Source of the DNA: Gracilaria domingensis
Lineage: Eukaryota; Rhodophyta; Florideophyceae; Gracilariales; Gracilariaceae
Direction: 5' to 3'
Assembly: GCA_022539475.1 (NCBI GenBank)
Contig: VCMS01000047.1
Span: 124,001 to 188,000 of the forward strand
DNA length: 64,000 bases
The position numbers and the translations under genes were made by a program. How positions within the stretch are numbered: position 1 is the first letter of the stretch; every line of letters begins with the position of its first letter. Below, in pieces: positions 10,719-21,619 of the stretch. Under the pieces are notes generated by a model that saw only the letters and a list, made by a program, of their open reading frames with translations, was not told the DNA's origin and ran no database searches.

Positions 10719-11333
10719 TGTCAGTCAAAAGCCTCGCTCAAGGTTGCTCCTAAACCTTCATTGATAGACAAAAATGGAAGGGCAGCGGACGGGAAAACGA
10801 AAACGCGATTGGGTTTTGCACGCTTAGAGAGTAGGATCGCCTGCTGGAAACTGCGATCGCAAGTAGGACAGATCGTATCCCAAGCTACGGATGCTATCGA
10901 AGCATTCTAGGTTGGGTGACGTGTCAGCAACCAGCGACGCAGTTGATCCACCCCGCGCATTGCGTGCTCAAAACGGGGCACACACAGTGACGACGGCCAA
11001 CAACCAACGGCATCGCTCGCGCCGCCTTTGCTACGTACATGACAGCCTGTGGCTCACCGCGCTCGCTGTAATGGGACGGGCGATTCGATACTCTGTAACC
11101 CAAAAACAGATATCCACGTCATGCGTGGTACCGGCGTACACCACGTCAAGCGCCACCTTCGTCACACGCCTTTGAAACGCGCCACTGCCTTGTTTTTGGT
11201 CCGGGTGCTCTTTAAAAGCGACGTGCATCGTGGCCGAAAACCCTTGTTTCTTGCCCCCTCTGTCATCGTGCTTGCGTTCCGTCGTGCTTCATTTTGTTTC
11301 CCCATCGTATCTAATCTTCTTGCGCTGTGGAAC
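10719..11333. promoter_or_regulatory. Divergent intergenic region between ALG6 and the 11334 gene
   Basis: This 615-bp gap lies between two outward-facing starts. I see no gene with an ATG and conserved content. The frame of the downstream gene stays open upstream to about 11049, but its codons there look non-coding. No clear TATA box is visible. Confidence 0.3.
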
Positions 11334-12584
11334 ATGCCGTCGTGGTATTCCGAAGATGAACTCGACTTGTTGCGATACACGCCAATGTCGCCAGATTTTC
11401 GAACCAGCTACGGAAGTTATGTTCGTCCGCTAGAGGTCTCACCTGGAACGCCGCGACCTCAATCAAGCCCCCCCACCTCCGGAAGAAGGCGCCCCTGTCG
11501 TTCTATTCCAAAGCCTACCATCGCGTTTGCCAACTACGAAGCGAAGAAAAGTCGGTCACAATTTGTCGTCCCCAATCCGTCGTCAGACGAACCGACGGCA
11601 GTTAAATGGCTCGATTCTTCCGATGCATTCAAGCTTCTTCGCAATGACGGACGTCTAGCGCGAGCTACCAAATATGACAGAACTGTTGCAAGTTTCAATC
11701 TTTACCCGGCGACTCTCAGCGATCTGGCAATCAATCACTTGATCTGGTCTGTTGCGCAAAAAGGTGAATATGATCCGACTGTGGGCAATTTGTTGTTGCA
11801 GAACAATATTCTTTCACTCGCTATGCCACAAGAATTTTATGACTTTCTGCATGAAATAACTGAAGAAGAGCTCACCCATAGCATGTTGGAGGTGCTCGCT
11901 CTTATTGCTGAAGACGAGGATACGGAAGGGCTATCACTGATGAAAGCCGAGTTGGAGCCTTCAATATGGGAAGACCTTGTTCAGTATATGGATGAGTGTA
12001 GCGCCAAGAACCAGAGCAGAATGGACTCAAAAACAAAGGCTGGACGGAAACTTATGATTGCCGTCGAGTCGCTTCTACGATTTTGCTATCTTTCTCCGTG
12101 GAAGATTGATATCTATGCATCATACATCACCCCCCATGAGTTTAACAAGGCCTTTCAAGACATGCAGAAGACAATGTTAATGTCTGAGAGCGACCAGCAG
12201 TCGCATCGATTTTCATTCGACCGACGTCTTGTTCGCTCCAATGCAAGAAGGCCTGTCGCGTCTTTGTGTCAGACGTCGCGTTTGCTCGTGTCATCACATA
12301 CGAATTTCTCTGATCGCAACCGGGTGTTTTGGAAATTGTTTCAGGATTGGCGAAGATATCGCAAGGTTTTAGTGCAGTTTCTTGGGATTCCCCCTGCTCA
12401 GGCTGTGCAAACCATGGTTGACTCTATCTCATACGGAACACAAGAGGACGCCTGGAAACGAGCAGAAACTGTTTTGGCCTGTTGGAATTTTGAAGGTAAC
12501 ATGCTTTCAACGCTTCCCAAAGAAGTGGTTTTCAATACTCTCGCTCCTTATGTATTGTACGCAAGCTGCAGTGCAAAGAGCTGA
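11334..12584 (+). CDS. Conserved-looking protein of unknown function
   Basis: A 416-residue protein from the ATG at 11334 (MPSWYSEDELDLLRYTPMSP). The first 90 residues are Pro/Ser/Arg-rich and probably disordered. Residues about 105-410 are mixed helical and look folded, with repeated acidic stretches (EITEEELTHSMLEVLALIAE) and aromatic residues, but I do not recognise a family. No signal peptide, membrane span or catalytic motif is evident. The upstream ATG at 11049 in the same frame would add 95 residues of atypical sequence, so the start at 11334, just before the acidic block, is preferred. The following gene is convergent. Confidence 0.6.
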   Translation: MPSWYSEDELDLLRYTPMSPDFRTSYGSYVRPLEVSPGTPRPQSSPPTSGRRRPCRSIPKPTIAFANYEAKKSRSQFVVPNPSSDEPTAVKWLDSSDAFKLLRNDGRLARATKYDRTVASFNLYPATLSDLAINHLIWSVAQKGEYDPTVGNLLLQNNILSLAMPQEFYDFLHEITEEELTHSMLEVLALIAEDEDTEGLSLMKAELEPSIWEDLVQYMDECSAKNQSRMDSKTKAGRKLMIAVESLLRFCYLSPWKIDIYASYITPHEFNKAFQDMQKTMLMSESDQQSHRFSFDRRLVRSNARRPVASLCQTSRLLVSSHTNFSDRNRVFWKLFQDWRRYRKVLVQFLGIPPAQAVQTMVDSISYGTQEDAWKRAETVLACWNFEGNMLSTLPKEVVFNTLAPYVLYASCSAKS

Positions 12585-13338
12585 TAAGTATTTTCAAGTT
12601 TAATCCACAAACGTGTCTCTAGGGAGACGGAAAACAGTCAACGCCCATCAACGTAGTGCATGTTTTTGAGTTCGTCGTGCTCGTGCATTTCCTACTTGAT
12701 CTTGAGCCGTGTACAGCAGTGAACAAGATCTTGAGCGTTTAACTTTTTTGAAGAGATGATGGGGAAAACAAGCACCGCTCCTGGTACGTAGCATCGTCTG
12801 TTAGTGCTTAACTTTTTCCCGGACACATGCCGCAGAGTCGTAAGAACATATGTCTAACAGACGGAGGGCAGTTCTAAGTTCTACAAACTGTTTCATCAGT
12901 TTGAGATGGCCACCAATTTAATTCAGGCCGAAGATGGCGGAATTGTCGTTAGAAGAGAATGGTAATTTTGCGTGTCAAATGTTCTGCGGATACAAGTTAG
13001 AGAAGTACTTGCTCTCCAGCATTCGTGCGAATGCAAGTAAAGCTGTACGATGCACCGAGTACCAACTAGTCGCAGCCACAGTCATGATAGCTAAAGCTGT
13101 AGTAAACGCGAGAACGAAACATTGTAAACTCTTTCCACTGTAATGGTTGAAGGATTCTATGAGTTCTTCGATCAAAACTTCGTCATTACGGGATATCGAC
13201 ACCAAGACCTCCAGACATTGTCAAATACCATAACAGTACCTAGCAGGGCAGATCACAAAGACTTGTTAATGCCATTGCAAATTCCGACACTTAAAACTTG
13301 TTCTCCAGAGTGCACTGGCTTTGGGGAAAACAACTCCC
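12585..13338. other. Intergenic region with paired inverted repeats
   Basis: This 754-bp gap has no supported gene; the open frames within it are under 80 codons and lack conserved content. It contains a 10-bp inverted pair, CGTCTGTTAG at 12795-12804 and its exact complement at 12854-12863, and a hairpin CAAACTG-TTTCAT-CAGTTTG at 12884-12903. It separates two convergent genes, so 3' ends or terminators are plausible uses. Confidence 0.4.
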
Positions 13339-15035
13339 TCAAACTTGGAGAGGAAGAAGGTCTAAGTTCCGGATAACTTGATAATTGCCGTAAACAAGCT
13401 TTGAATTCGAATTCGGAATGGAAAACGCTCGGTATCCTGGTTGCGATGCATCACTGTCTAAGAAACGAACTGAGTGTCGTACTACACGCGCATCCTTGCG
13501 AATAGGATTGCTTTCATCTTCGCCATGTCCAAAACTGCGATGAGATAAATCAAGGTCAACATAGTAGTGACAACCACCATTCTTTCGCCATTCGAAGTAT
13601 TGTTCGGGGTCCTCGCGATTGTAGGGGTTCATACCACTTGGTACAACACTTGTTCCATTTTCATGCTCAGCAAACGGTTTCGGTAGAAGTCCCGAGAATG
13701 AAGAGCGGATGAACCTGAGTCGGAAACGGCGGTCAGGAAGGAAGAAGCTTGAAGGAAATCGATACCATTCCTTTGCGACGCAGATGTTTATTTCTTCGTT
13801 TTCTTTCAGAGTTCGATTGCTTAGCTCACTCAGCTCGTTCTCGCTGAACTCACCGTATAGCAAAAGTGGTCCTAGGAAAGAGTTCGTTTGCATGTGGATC
13901 CTACTAATTCCAGCAGTACTTGTCAGAGCCACTATGCCAACACACGCCATATATTTCATTAACTTTGCAACGCTTCCATTGCGACAAAGCCTGCTTAACA
14001 GCCTTAGCCCATCTGACGCAGTAACTGCGGCTATAAGAGCAATAAATGGATAACATGGAGCCAAGAATCTCTCTTCTTTGTGAGGTTGTGGAAGAAAGAT
14101 TGCCAGAGCCACATATGTGGGAGATAGGAAGATAATTCTTCTCCACATCTCTATACCAGAAGCGTCGTAAAGAGATGTAACCGAACCAAGCAGCAGAAGA
14201 ACCGGAAAGCATAAAACGAAAAGAGCAGCAACGTTACAGTTCAAGATCAGGTTTACGAAGTAGAACTTCCAACTTTCCACGCCGAAGATATGAGACCCCG
14301 TTCCTTCTTCAGGAAAGACATTGTACCAGACATGATTCATTGGTGGGATGGCAAATCTCCCGTACATAAGAGAATCAATCGGGATCATGTATGCCAAAAT
14401 CAAGAAACCACAAATACTGGCGTTACGAAAGAACTTAACCAGACCGCTTCGCTGAAGCATCATGTGTATAGCCATGGGAACTGCGAGAATTGCCGCATAT
14501 ATCCAGCCTAGTAGTGCAGCTAAGGCGACAAATAGAACCGCTCTGAAATGTTTCTGTTTCATCCAAACGGAAAATGCGAAACATAGACAAATCATAGCAA
14601 ACGAGGACGGTAGTAATTCAACGGCGCTTCGGAACAAACCAGGAGATGTGGCTAGAAAGACATATAGAAAAGCAGCACTTGAAATTCCAAAGAGGTTATG
14701 GGTTGCTTCTACTAGTTTCATCTCAGTCATGCGGACAATAATCCTTGTGCACACCGGACGAAGTAGAAAGCAAAAACCTGGAGAACAACCCTGGTGCAAA
14801 CTGCTTATTCACATGGAGGAAATATGGATGAAGAATCATCGCCAGATCCGAAAATGGCTTGTAAAGGAAAAGAAAAGCATAAGATCGTAGACAATACTCA
14901 TCCATTTGCATACGAACCAAAGAAAAATTAATTTCCAAGTATAGTTCATCCAATCAGCGATGGGTGAGGGCACTGAGACTCGATCAAGAAGAGCAGAAAA
15001 CAGAACAATACCACAATTGCATTCTTATCGGCTAC
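13339..15035 (-). pseudogene. ALG9: ALG9 alpha-1,2-mannosyltransferase with a disrupted 5' part
   Basis: Codons from about 14735 down to the stop at 13339 form one intact frame with clear ALG9 (GT22) signs: PPMNHVWYNVFPEEG, a run matching the FYLINGFLNFN block, and the PHKEERFLAPCYPFIALIAA motif. Upstream the family match continues but jumps frame. SPIADCDE-like sequence (about 14950-14965), LRSYAFLFLY (about 14880), FAFYFVRCAQGLLSA (about 14735-14785) and MTEMKL lie in different frames. At two of the jumps one base is lacking relative to the expected codons. Between LRSYAF and FAFYF a 35-nt stretch bounded by GT and AG must be skipped; it is far shorter than the other introns here and has a poor donor (GTGAAT). 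No ATG fits the extreme N-terminus. ALG9 adds the seventh and ninth mannoses. It may be decaying, or may be a working gene with assembly deletions; UBA1 shows the same kind of error. Confidence 0.72.
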
Positions 15036-15830
15036 CTTTGTGTCAAGTATTCTTTTCGGCCATTTCTTCGGCCTTCACAATGCAGGGTTTCATTCTCTAT
15101 CCAAGATTTCTGTAATCAATTTTGTAACGCACAGCAAAACAGTTTGCGGAAAGATACCAGTTCCCCATCGGCGTCCAGGCGCGTGATTGCCTAGTAACTT
15201 GATTGGCGAATGATCGTCTTCATCAGGACCAACACCAGGGCATCATGTCGGGTTTGAGGTCGCTGCGATGGCATAAAAAGGTATTCTACAAAAATTCTTG
15301 TGTTTTTCAGTCTTGTGCTGTATTGTCATCATCTCTGAATCTTGTTCCGTTATCACTCTGAAGTCCAGGCCAGTATTTGGATTGATCTCTTGTGCAAACA
15401 AAAACGACAATGGATGTCACACAAAAGCTGCCTCTTCAAATTGAAGAGGCCAAGCACTTCTACCGTGGAGGCAGTGTGGAGAACCAAGATTTCAATCTGA
15501 AAATGTGAAATGGAATGCAACAGGAACAATGAAAAGGCATCAGACATGTAGCGTATTTGTGGAAAACATGCAGCACGGCTAGTGGCCATGATGGCACGTC
15601 ATGCCAAATTGGGCTCTTCAGTTATCGAAGAGACGCACGGAAAGTTATCTTTGAGAAATTTTACCTTTGGTTGATACACACCTCTCACCGCTACCCTGTG
15701 GCCGAGAATACTATAGAAAGGCCGGAGCAAGGGCATCCCTGGTCGAAAATCTCAGCAATCGTGACTCAGCCGTATTCGCTTTGTTTCAACGACAGTCTGA
15801 AAGGACGCAAACTTTTTTCAAAGCCCCAAG
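15036..15830. other. Intergenic region with a strong perfect hairpin
   Basis: No gene is supported. The notable element is GCCTCTTCAA-A-TTGAAGAGGC at 15430-15450, a perfect 10-bp stem with a one-base loop. A second CTGCCTC/GAGGCAG pairing involves the same segment (near 15428 and 15470). The region lies between the disrupted start of ALG9 and the hydrolase start. Confidence 0.4.
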
Positions 15831-16808
15831 ATGGGTTCGCTTCTAAGAACCGCGCGGATGATGATGACGTCGTGGACTTACAACGGTTTCCTTGTGTTCG
15901 GGATATGGCTTGGATGTGTTACGATGCCTTTGCGATATCTTGGGGCTTTCCCGAAGCCGCCAGAGGAAGAACCTAAAGTGAAGATCTTTGTTCATGAACC
16001 AAGCAAGGATTCAAAGGATGGATCAAAAACAACGCCACGCGATACTCTTCTACTGATTCATGGATACCCCGATAACCAAAACTTGTGGGACAAGACGGTG
16101 AAAGCATGCACTGAAAAGGGATATCGGTGCTTGGTAGCAGCACTGCCTGGGGCTAACGGCGAAAACGTGCCACGGGCTTTGTCGTTTCGAGAGACAGCTG
16201 ATCTCATAAAGGAGTCTCTGGAAGGTGTGACTGACCAAGCTATGACAGTGATAGGTCATGATTGGGGATCTGTCTACAGCCGGGTCTTTCAGGTAAAATA
16301 TCCATCGCTATGCAAGAGGATGATTCTTCTAGATGTGGGAGGAATGAAGTTCGGATCGGACGTTCACTGGAGCACGTGGTACTCAATCTTCTCATATCAA
16401 TTGGTGTTCGCGCTGGCGTTTTGGCTTGGTCGTCCTGTCGGAACGTGGCTGATGAAATTGCAATTAAGAACTATGTTGGGAGACGACAGGAGGGTGGCAC
16501 CCCGACCTTTGAATGAAATAACGTGCGATATGGGGTATCACTATGCGTCTCTGTTTGAATCATTCGCACAAGGACGGGATGCTTTTGAGACCTCAGGTGA
16601 TCCGATTCCTCATTTGTACGTCTACGGCGCAAAGAAGCCGTTTAACTTTCATGACTCGGGCTGGCTGAACTTTGTACGCTCTACGCGGTGCGGAGAAGTT
16701 GCCTCGCTACCGTGCGTACATTGGCTGATGCACGAAGAACCGGAGGCGTTGCACAAGATCATGCTGGATTGGTTGGACAAGTCGTGCGGCTGCGTGAACG
16801 AGGAATGA
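15831..16808 (+). CDS. Alpha/beta hydrolase, epoxide hydrolase-like
   Basis: A 325-residue intronless protein from the ATG at 15831. The N-terminus has a hydrophobic segment (about 18-40) that may anchor it in a membrane. The hydrolase fold follows: oxyanion-hole motif HGYPDNQNLWD (about 77-87), nucleophile elbow GHDWGS with Asp144 as the nucleophile, and a late His in VHWLMHEEPEAL (about 298). An Asp nucleophile in GHDWG is typical of soluble epoxide hydrolases and haloalkane dehalogenases rather than Ser esterases. The two cap-domain tyrosines that would secure epoxide hydrolase activity cannot be assigned by eye, so the substrate is unknown. Confidence 0.78.
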   Translation: MGSLLRTARMMMTSWTYNGFLVFGIWLGCVTMPLRYLGAFPKPPEEEPKVKIFVHEPSKDSKDGSKTTPRDTLLLIHGYPDNQNLWDKTVKACTEKGYRCLVAALPGANGENVPRALSFRETADLIKESLEGVTDQAMTVIGHDWGSVYSRVFQVKYPSLCKRMILLDVGGMKFGSDVHWSTWYSIFSYQLVFALAFWLGRPVGTWLMKLQLRTMLGDDRRVAPRPLNEITCDMGYHYASLFESFAQGRDAFETSGDPIPHLYVYGAKKPFNFHDSGWLNFVRSTRCGEVASLPCVHWLMHEEPEALHKIMLDWLDKSCGCVNEE

Positions 16809-17356
16809 AGCTCGACGCATCTGTTGGCGTGACGCTGCACGTTGCACCAAAGTGCATCGGCGCCAACTGGTGCAAGCACTTCCAATCACAGCGGTGCGTT
16901 GGATTTGCAGCGTGACGGTGCCAAGATTTTAAAGAAAACAGCATTCTACGGGATGTGCCGTCTGTTTTTACTATGAACACAGCCTATCTTTGCGAGCCAT
17001 TCATCAGTACCAAACGTTTGATTCCTTGGTAGATATGTCATGATACTGCATCTGACGGGTAGTGTATGTATGCAAATGTGTTGTACATGCACAGCGTCCT
17101 CTCGTACTGGACAAGACGTGCTCTCGGCGCAGCCAGAACAGCTTTCAAGACGACGCTCAGGTGCGTGCTCAAGCTTTGCTTGCTTACCACGGCCAGATAC
17201 GAAGGTATCTGCAACGTGCACCAACCAAAAAAAAAAGGCCAATTCCAATTCAGCAGCAACGGGTATGTGCAATGAAGCATGCGTCGCACGGCCTCGGAAA
17301 GCGCGATCACCAGCAGCTCCAACCAGCGCGCCAAGACGCGCCAGGCGCGTCAGACG
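16809..17356. other. Intergenic region between convergent genes
   Basis: This 548-bp gap lies between the hydrolase stop and the RING-gene stop. Several overlapping frames are open but none starts well or shows conserved motifs. A run of ten adenines lies near 17228. Nothing else is recognised. Confidence 0.3.
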
Positions 17357-17965
17357 CTATGCAAATCTGCAGCGACACAGCGGGCAGGTGGCCTGCTGCT
17401 TGAGCCACGGCGAGATACACGCCGCGTGAAACTCATCGCCGCACGGCAAGATGCAAACCGTCTGCGCGTTGGCGTACACATCGCGGCAGATGGCGCAGTA
17501 CATTCCACGCCGTTCGTGGCGCTCACAGTCGTGCTCATCACACGCGTACGTCGGCAAGATGGCTATCTGCTCGTCGGTGAGCCCCTGCTTGGCGTACCCA
17601 ATTCGGTCCTCAATCTCCAGCAGCATCTCGTAGCTGGGCGCCGCGCGCGCGGCGACGCGCCGCTCGGCGCGCATGGCGGCGTCCAGACTGCCGTATCCGA
17701 AGTTGGAGAAGCCGGCAATCGGCTCGTACTGCGCGGCGGCGGTGAGCGCGCGCCGCGCCGAAAGGCGCGGTCTGGCGCCGATGGGAACCACGCACGGCAC
17801 CAGTCTGAGGATGGAGGCGGCGAGGAACAGGAACACGGACACAATGATGACGACAAACAGGTCCGCCGAGCTGGAGGGCTGCGCGGTGGTGGTGGCGTTG
17901 TGCGCCGCAGCGAGTCTGGTGGACAGCAGCGGCGCCTGCAGCGCATCGTCGGCACACGGCGCCAT
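17357..17965 (-). CDS. Membrane RING-H2 E3 ubiquitin ligase, ATL-like
   Basis: A 202-residue protein from the ATG at 17965 (MAPCADDALQAPLL). The frame is open further upstream, but that part is Arg-rich promoter DNA. A single hydrophobic segment (FVVIIVSVFLFLAASILRL, about residues 31-49) anchors it in a membrane. The C-terminus carries a RING-H2 finger of the order C-x2-C ... C-x-H-x2-H-like ... C-x2-C (CAIC, then LPCGDEFHAACI, then CPLC), followed by only four residues. This layout, an N-terminal membrane span and a C-terminal RING-H2, is that of ATL/Goliath-type E3 ligases. The gene is divergent from UBA1, the E1 of the same pathway. Confidence 0.8.
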   Translation of the reverse strand: MAPCADDALQAPLLSTRLAAAHNATTTAQPSSSADLFVVIIVSVFLFLAASILRLVPCVVPIGARPRLSARRALTAAAQYEPIAGFSNFGYGSLDAAMRAERRVAARAAPSYEMLLEIEDRIGYAKQGLTDEQIAILPTYACDEHDCERHERRGMYCAICRDVYANAQTVCILPCGDEFHAACISPWLKQQATCPLCRCRFA

Positions 17966-18435
17966 GGCGACACGGGCGGGCGGTGCGGGCCGAAGGTGGC
18001 GCCCAACGGCGCGCCGCGACACGCGACCCACGGCGCCGCCTTTATCACACAAACATCTCGCTCGGCCGCGCGTCACGCGCCACCGCGGCGCGCGCGTCAC
18101 GCGCAGCGCGTGGCACACGTGCACACGCGCACACGCGCGCACACGTGCGCGTTCCAGTTGACGTTCTGCGCGCACGTCGGCCTTGATCCACTCCGTCGTT
18201 GGCTGAGCAAACCCCTTCGCTGTTCGTCGCCGAATCTCGCGCCCGCGTGCTCCGCCTTTGAGTCGTCGCTTTTGTCAGCGCCTGTGGCCGCCGCCGCTCT
18301 TGCCCTCTCGCCCCGTTGCTGAAGCGCAGACGGCGCTTCGCCTTCGCCACGGAAACCATTCAAACGTCTGGCAAGCGCGCCGCCGATATCATCCCGTCTG
18401 CCTGCAAGCGTGCGCGACGACTTGCCGCCTCCGAC
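17966..18435. promoter_or_regulatory. Shared GC-rich divergent promoter of RING-H2 and UBA1 genes
   Basis: This 470-bp region lies between two outward-facing ATGs. It is very rich in CpG and GCGC. The segment 18113-18152 is an almost perfect run of alternating pyrimidine and purine (CACACGCGC-type units), a sequence class that can adopt Z-DNA. Promoter function is inferred from position. Confidence 0.45.
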
Positions 18436-21400
18436 ATGGATTCCAACGCCGCCAATTCTACCATGGTCGATGCGGACGACATTGATGAGGGCTTGTATTC
18501 TCGTCAGCTGTACGTGCTCGGCCATGAGGCTATGCGCGCCATGGCCAAGTCCGCCGTTCTCATCATTGGCTGCGACGGCCTGGGCGTCGAAATCGCCAAG
18601 AATGTCATATTGGCTGGTGTCCGATCTGTGTCCGTCTACGATCCGGAGCCGCCTTCTATGGCCGACCTCTCATCCAACTTCTACCTCACTGAGGACCATG
18701 TTGCCGCGAAGACTCCTCGCGCGCTTGCGTGCATTGACAAACTCACTTCCCTCAACCCGTATGTCTCCGTCTCGGTTTTTGATCACACCATCAATCTCAG
18801 CGAGCCCGATCCCGCCACCTTTGAGCCATTTGCCGTTGTCGTTATGATTAACCAGTCCTTCTCGGCGCAGAGAGCCGTCGACGCCATCTGCCACAAGTCC
18901 CAGATCAAGTTCATCTCTGCCTCCTCTCGAGGTGTCTTTGGCTCCATCTTCTGTGATTTTGGTCCCAGCTTCACCGTGCACGACGCTACTGGCGAACAGC
19001 CAAAGTCCGTTCTTGTGTCGGCCATCACCAAGGAAAACCCGCCTGTTGTCACTTGCCTTGACGAACAACGCCATGATCTCGAAACGGGCAACTACGTCAC
19101 CTTTACAGAGGTTCAAGGAATGACTGAGATCAATGACGGCAAGCCGAGAAAGGTCAAGGTCCTCGGGCCGTACACATTTGCCCTCGAGGACTCTGAAGAC
19201 ATTGCCTCCTTCTCTGATTACCTCCGTGGTGGCTATGTCACCGAAGTGAAGATGCCCGTTGAGGTCACCTTCAACACGTTGTCCGACGCTTTCGCAGCCC
19301 CAGAGTATATTATTACCGATTTTGCTAAGATGGATCGTATGAGTACCATTCACGCTTGTTTTGCGGCACTAGACGAATGTCCGAATGGCGCCTTGCCAAT
19401 TCCTGGGTCCACTGAGGGGGCAGCAGAGTTTGCGAAGCTAGTCAAGGTGCTTGACGGTGAACCAGATGCTAAAGTTGTTGAAGCGTTCGCCAAAACTTGT
19501 GCAGGAAATATGTCTCCAATAGCTGCTGGTTTGGGCGGTATTGCCGCTCAAGAGGTTCTCAAAGCTGTGTCTGGCAAGTTTATGCCCATCCGTCAATTCA
19601 TGTACTACGATTGTATGGAGATTTTGCCGGAAACATTACCTTCCGAAGCGGAGTGTGCTCCTCGTGGCTCTCGATACGACGGACAGATTGCTATATTTGG
19701 CTCCACGTTCCAAGAAAAGATACAGAACTTGAAGTATTTCGTTGTTGGAGCAGGAGCCATTGGGTGTGAAGTGCTGAAGACTTTTGCAATGATGGGAATC
19801 GGTTCAGGACCAAAAGGGGAGATCGTTGTAACTGATATGGATACTATAGAGAAGTCGAATCTTTCGAGACAGTTTTTGTTCCGAGATACCGATATTGGCA
19901 AATCTAAGAGCGCGGCTGCAGCTAGTGCTATCAGATATGTGGATTCGAAAGGTGTGATCGGAGGGATGAATCCAGATGTGAAGATTACCCCATGAGACTC
20001 GTGTGGGTCCCGAGAGTGAGGATGTCTTCAACGATCAATTCTGGGACTCCCTGTCAGGGGTATGCAATGCCCTCGATAACGTGCAAGCCCGTCTCTACGT
20101 GGACCAACGATGCGTCTACTACAAAAAGAGTCTACTGGAAAGTGGTACTCTTGGCACCAAGGGGAACACTCAGGTCATTGTTCCTCACCTAACTGAGAGT
20201 TATGGTTCTTCGCGGGATCCTCCAGAGAAGTCTATTCCTATATGTACCCTGAAGAACTTCCCGTATCAGATTGAGCACACGCTGCAGTGGGCTCGTGACT
20301 ACTTTGAAGGCGAGTTCCGTACCTCTGCTGAGGAAACGAACGCGTTCCTAAGCAAGAGACAGGAGTACATGGACGAATTGCGGAGGCAAGGTCCTGGACA
20401 AATGTTGTCGACTCTTCAGACTATCAAGTCCTGTCTGATTGATGATCGCCCGCATACGATACAAGATTGTGCCGAGTGGGCCCGCAGAGTATTCGAGAAG
20501 CTGTTCTCTACTGATATTCGCCAATTACTTCATACGTTCCCGAAAGATAATGTGGATAAGAATGGTGTTCCGTTCTGGTCCGGCACAAAGCGAGCTCCTA
20601 ATGCCATTGAGTTTGACGTGAATAATCCATTACATATTGAGTTCATTATCTCAGCAGCTTGCTTGAGGGCCGAGAATTATGGTTTGAAACCATCGCAAGA
20701 AGACATTCAGCAGATGGGAAAGCATGCCGCAGCTGTAATGATTCCAGAGTTTGTTCCCAAATCTGGCATGAAGATTGCCACCACTGATGCCGAGGCTAAA
20801 GAGCAGGTTGAGAATCCTGCAGACGCGGATGATGCCCTTCTAGAAGAGTTGGAGGGTAAGTTGTTGAACGAAAAGACGCTGACTGGGTTCCAGATGTGCC
20901 CTATCGAGTTCGAGAAGGACGACGACTCAAATCATCACATTGATTTTATTACTGCATGCTCCAATCTTCGTGCAACCAACTATTCTATTGAGCCAGCAGA
21001 TCGTCATAGATCGAAGATGATCGCTGGAAAGATTATCCCAGCGATTGCTACAACGACTGCTTTCGTCGCGGGTATGGTTTGCATTGAACTCTTCAAGTTG
21101 GTTAAGATAGGTGTCACTGACCCGGACAGAGAGCATGATGACGCGGCCTGGATCCGACCAAATGCTTACTCAGAAGAATTCATGACAACACAAGCAAAGA
21201 GATTAGAGCTGTTCAAGAATGGCTTTGCGAACCTTGCTCTTCCTTTCTTTGCATTTTCGGAGCCGATGGCGGCACCAATGACTGAAATGGGAGGCGGTCG
21301 GAAATGGACTCTCTGGGACAGATTTGATGTTGACGAAGGGGAGGATATCTCGCTGGAGCGTTTCCTTGCCGTGTTCAAGGATAGATATAATCTAGAAATC

Positions 21401-21619
21401 AGCATGGTTTCCTGTGGGGTGAGCATGCTATATTCGTCCTTCACGTCAGCTGCCAAACTGAAAGAAAGAATGCCAATGCAACTGTCAAGAGTGGCAGCCA
21501 CTGTTGGCAAAATGAACTTCTCCCCCTCCCAGAAGTATTTAGTAATGGAAGTATGTTGCAATGACGAAACAGGAGAGGATGTGGAAGTTCCTTACATCAG
21601 ATACCGCTTCAGATTCTAA
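18436..21619 (+). CDS. UBA1: UBA1, ubiquitin-activating enzyme E1 (one apparent base missing near 19989)
   Basis: The enzyme activates ubiquitin with ATP and passes it to E2s. The ATG at 18436 begins MDSNAANSTMVDADDIDEGL; the frame upstream has no ATG. The N-terminal adenylation half has YSRQLYVLGHEAM; the active half has VVGAGAIGCEVLK, SNLSRQFLFRDTDIGKSK, then the catalytic Cys in SIPICTLKNFP (about 20240), and the C-terminal ubiquitin-fold domain ending YIRYRFRF. The frame stops with TGA at 19993-19995 just after MNPDVKIT, and continues one frame over from HETRVGPESEDVF to the true end. Family sequences need one more base between 19987 and 19991 (Thr-Ala-His-Glu). Apart from this break the gene is intact over more than 1060 codons. 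Since UBA1 is essential, an assembly deletion is more likely than loss. Confidence 0.93.

Noticed and set aside
12934-13376. Small plus-strand genes
   Set aside because: Two short frames of under 80 codons without conserved content; one overlaps the end of ALG9.
14787-14821. A 35-nt intron in ALG9
   Set aside because: It would restore the alignment locally, but the donor GTGAAT differs from the GTRNGT used by all six other introns and the length is far below theirs; it is noted only as a possibility.
17279-18322. A 347-residue plus-strand protein opposite the RING-H2 gene
   Set aside because: It lies antisense to the clear RING frame and in the GC-rich promoter; its Arg/Ala/His composition is that of a shadow frame.
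20003-21619. A separate gene for the second half of UBA1
   Set aside because: This frame begins with GTG and continues the E1 alignment directly from the upstream frame, so it is the same gene across a one-base break.
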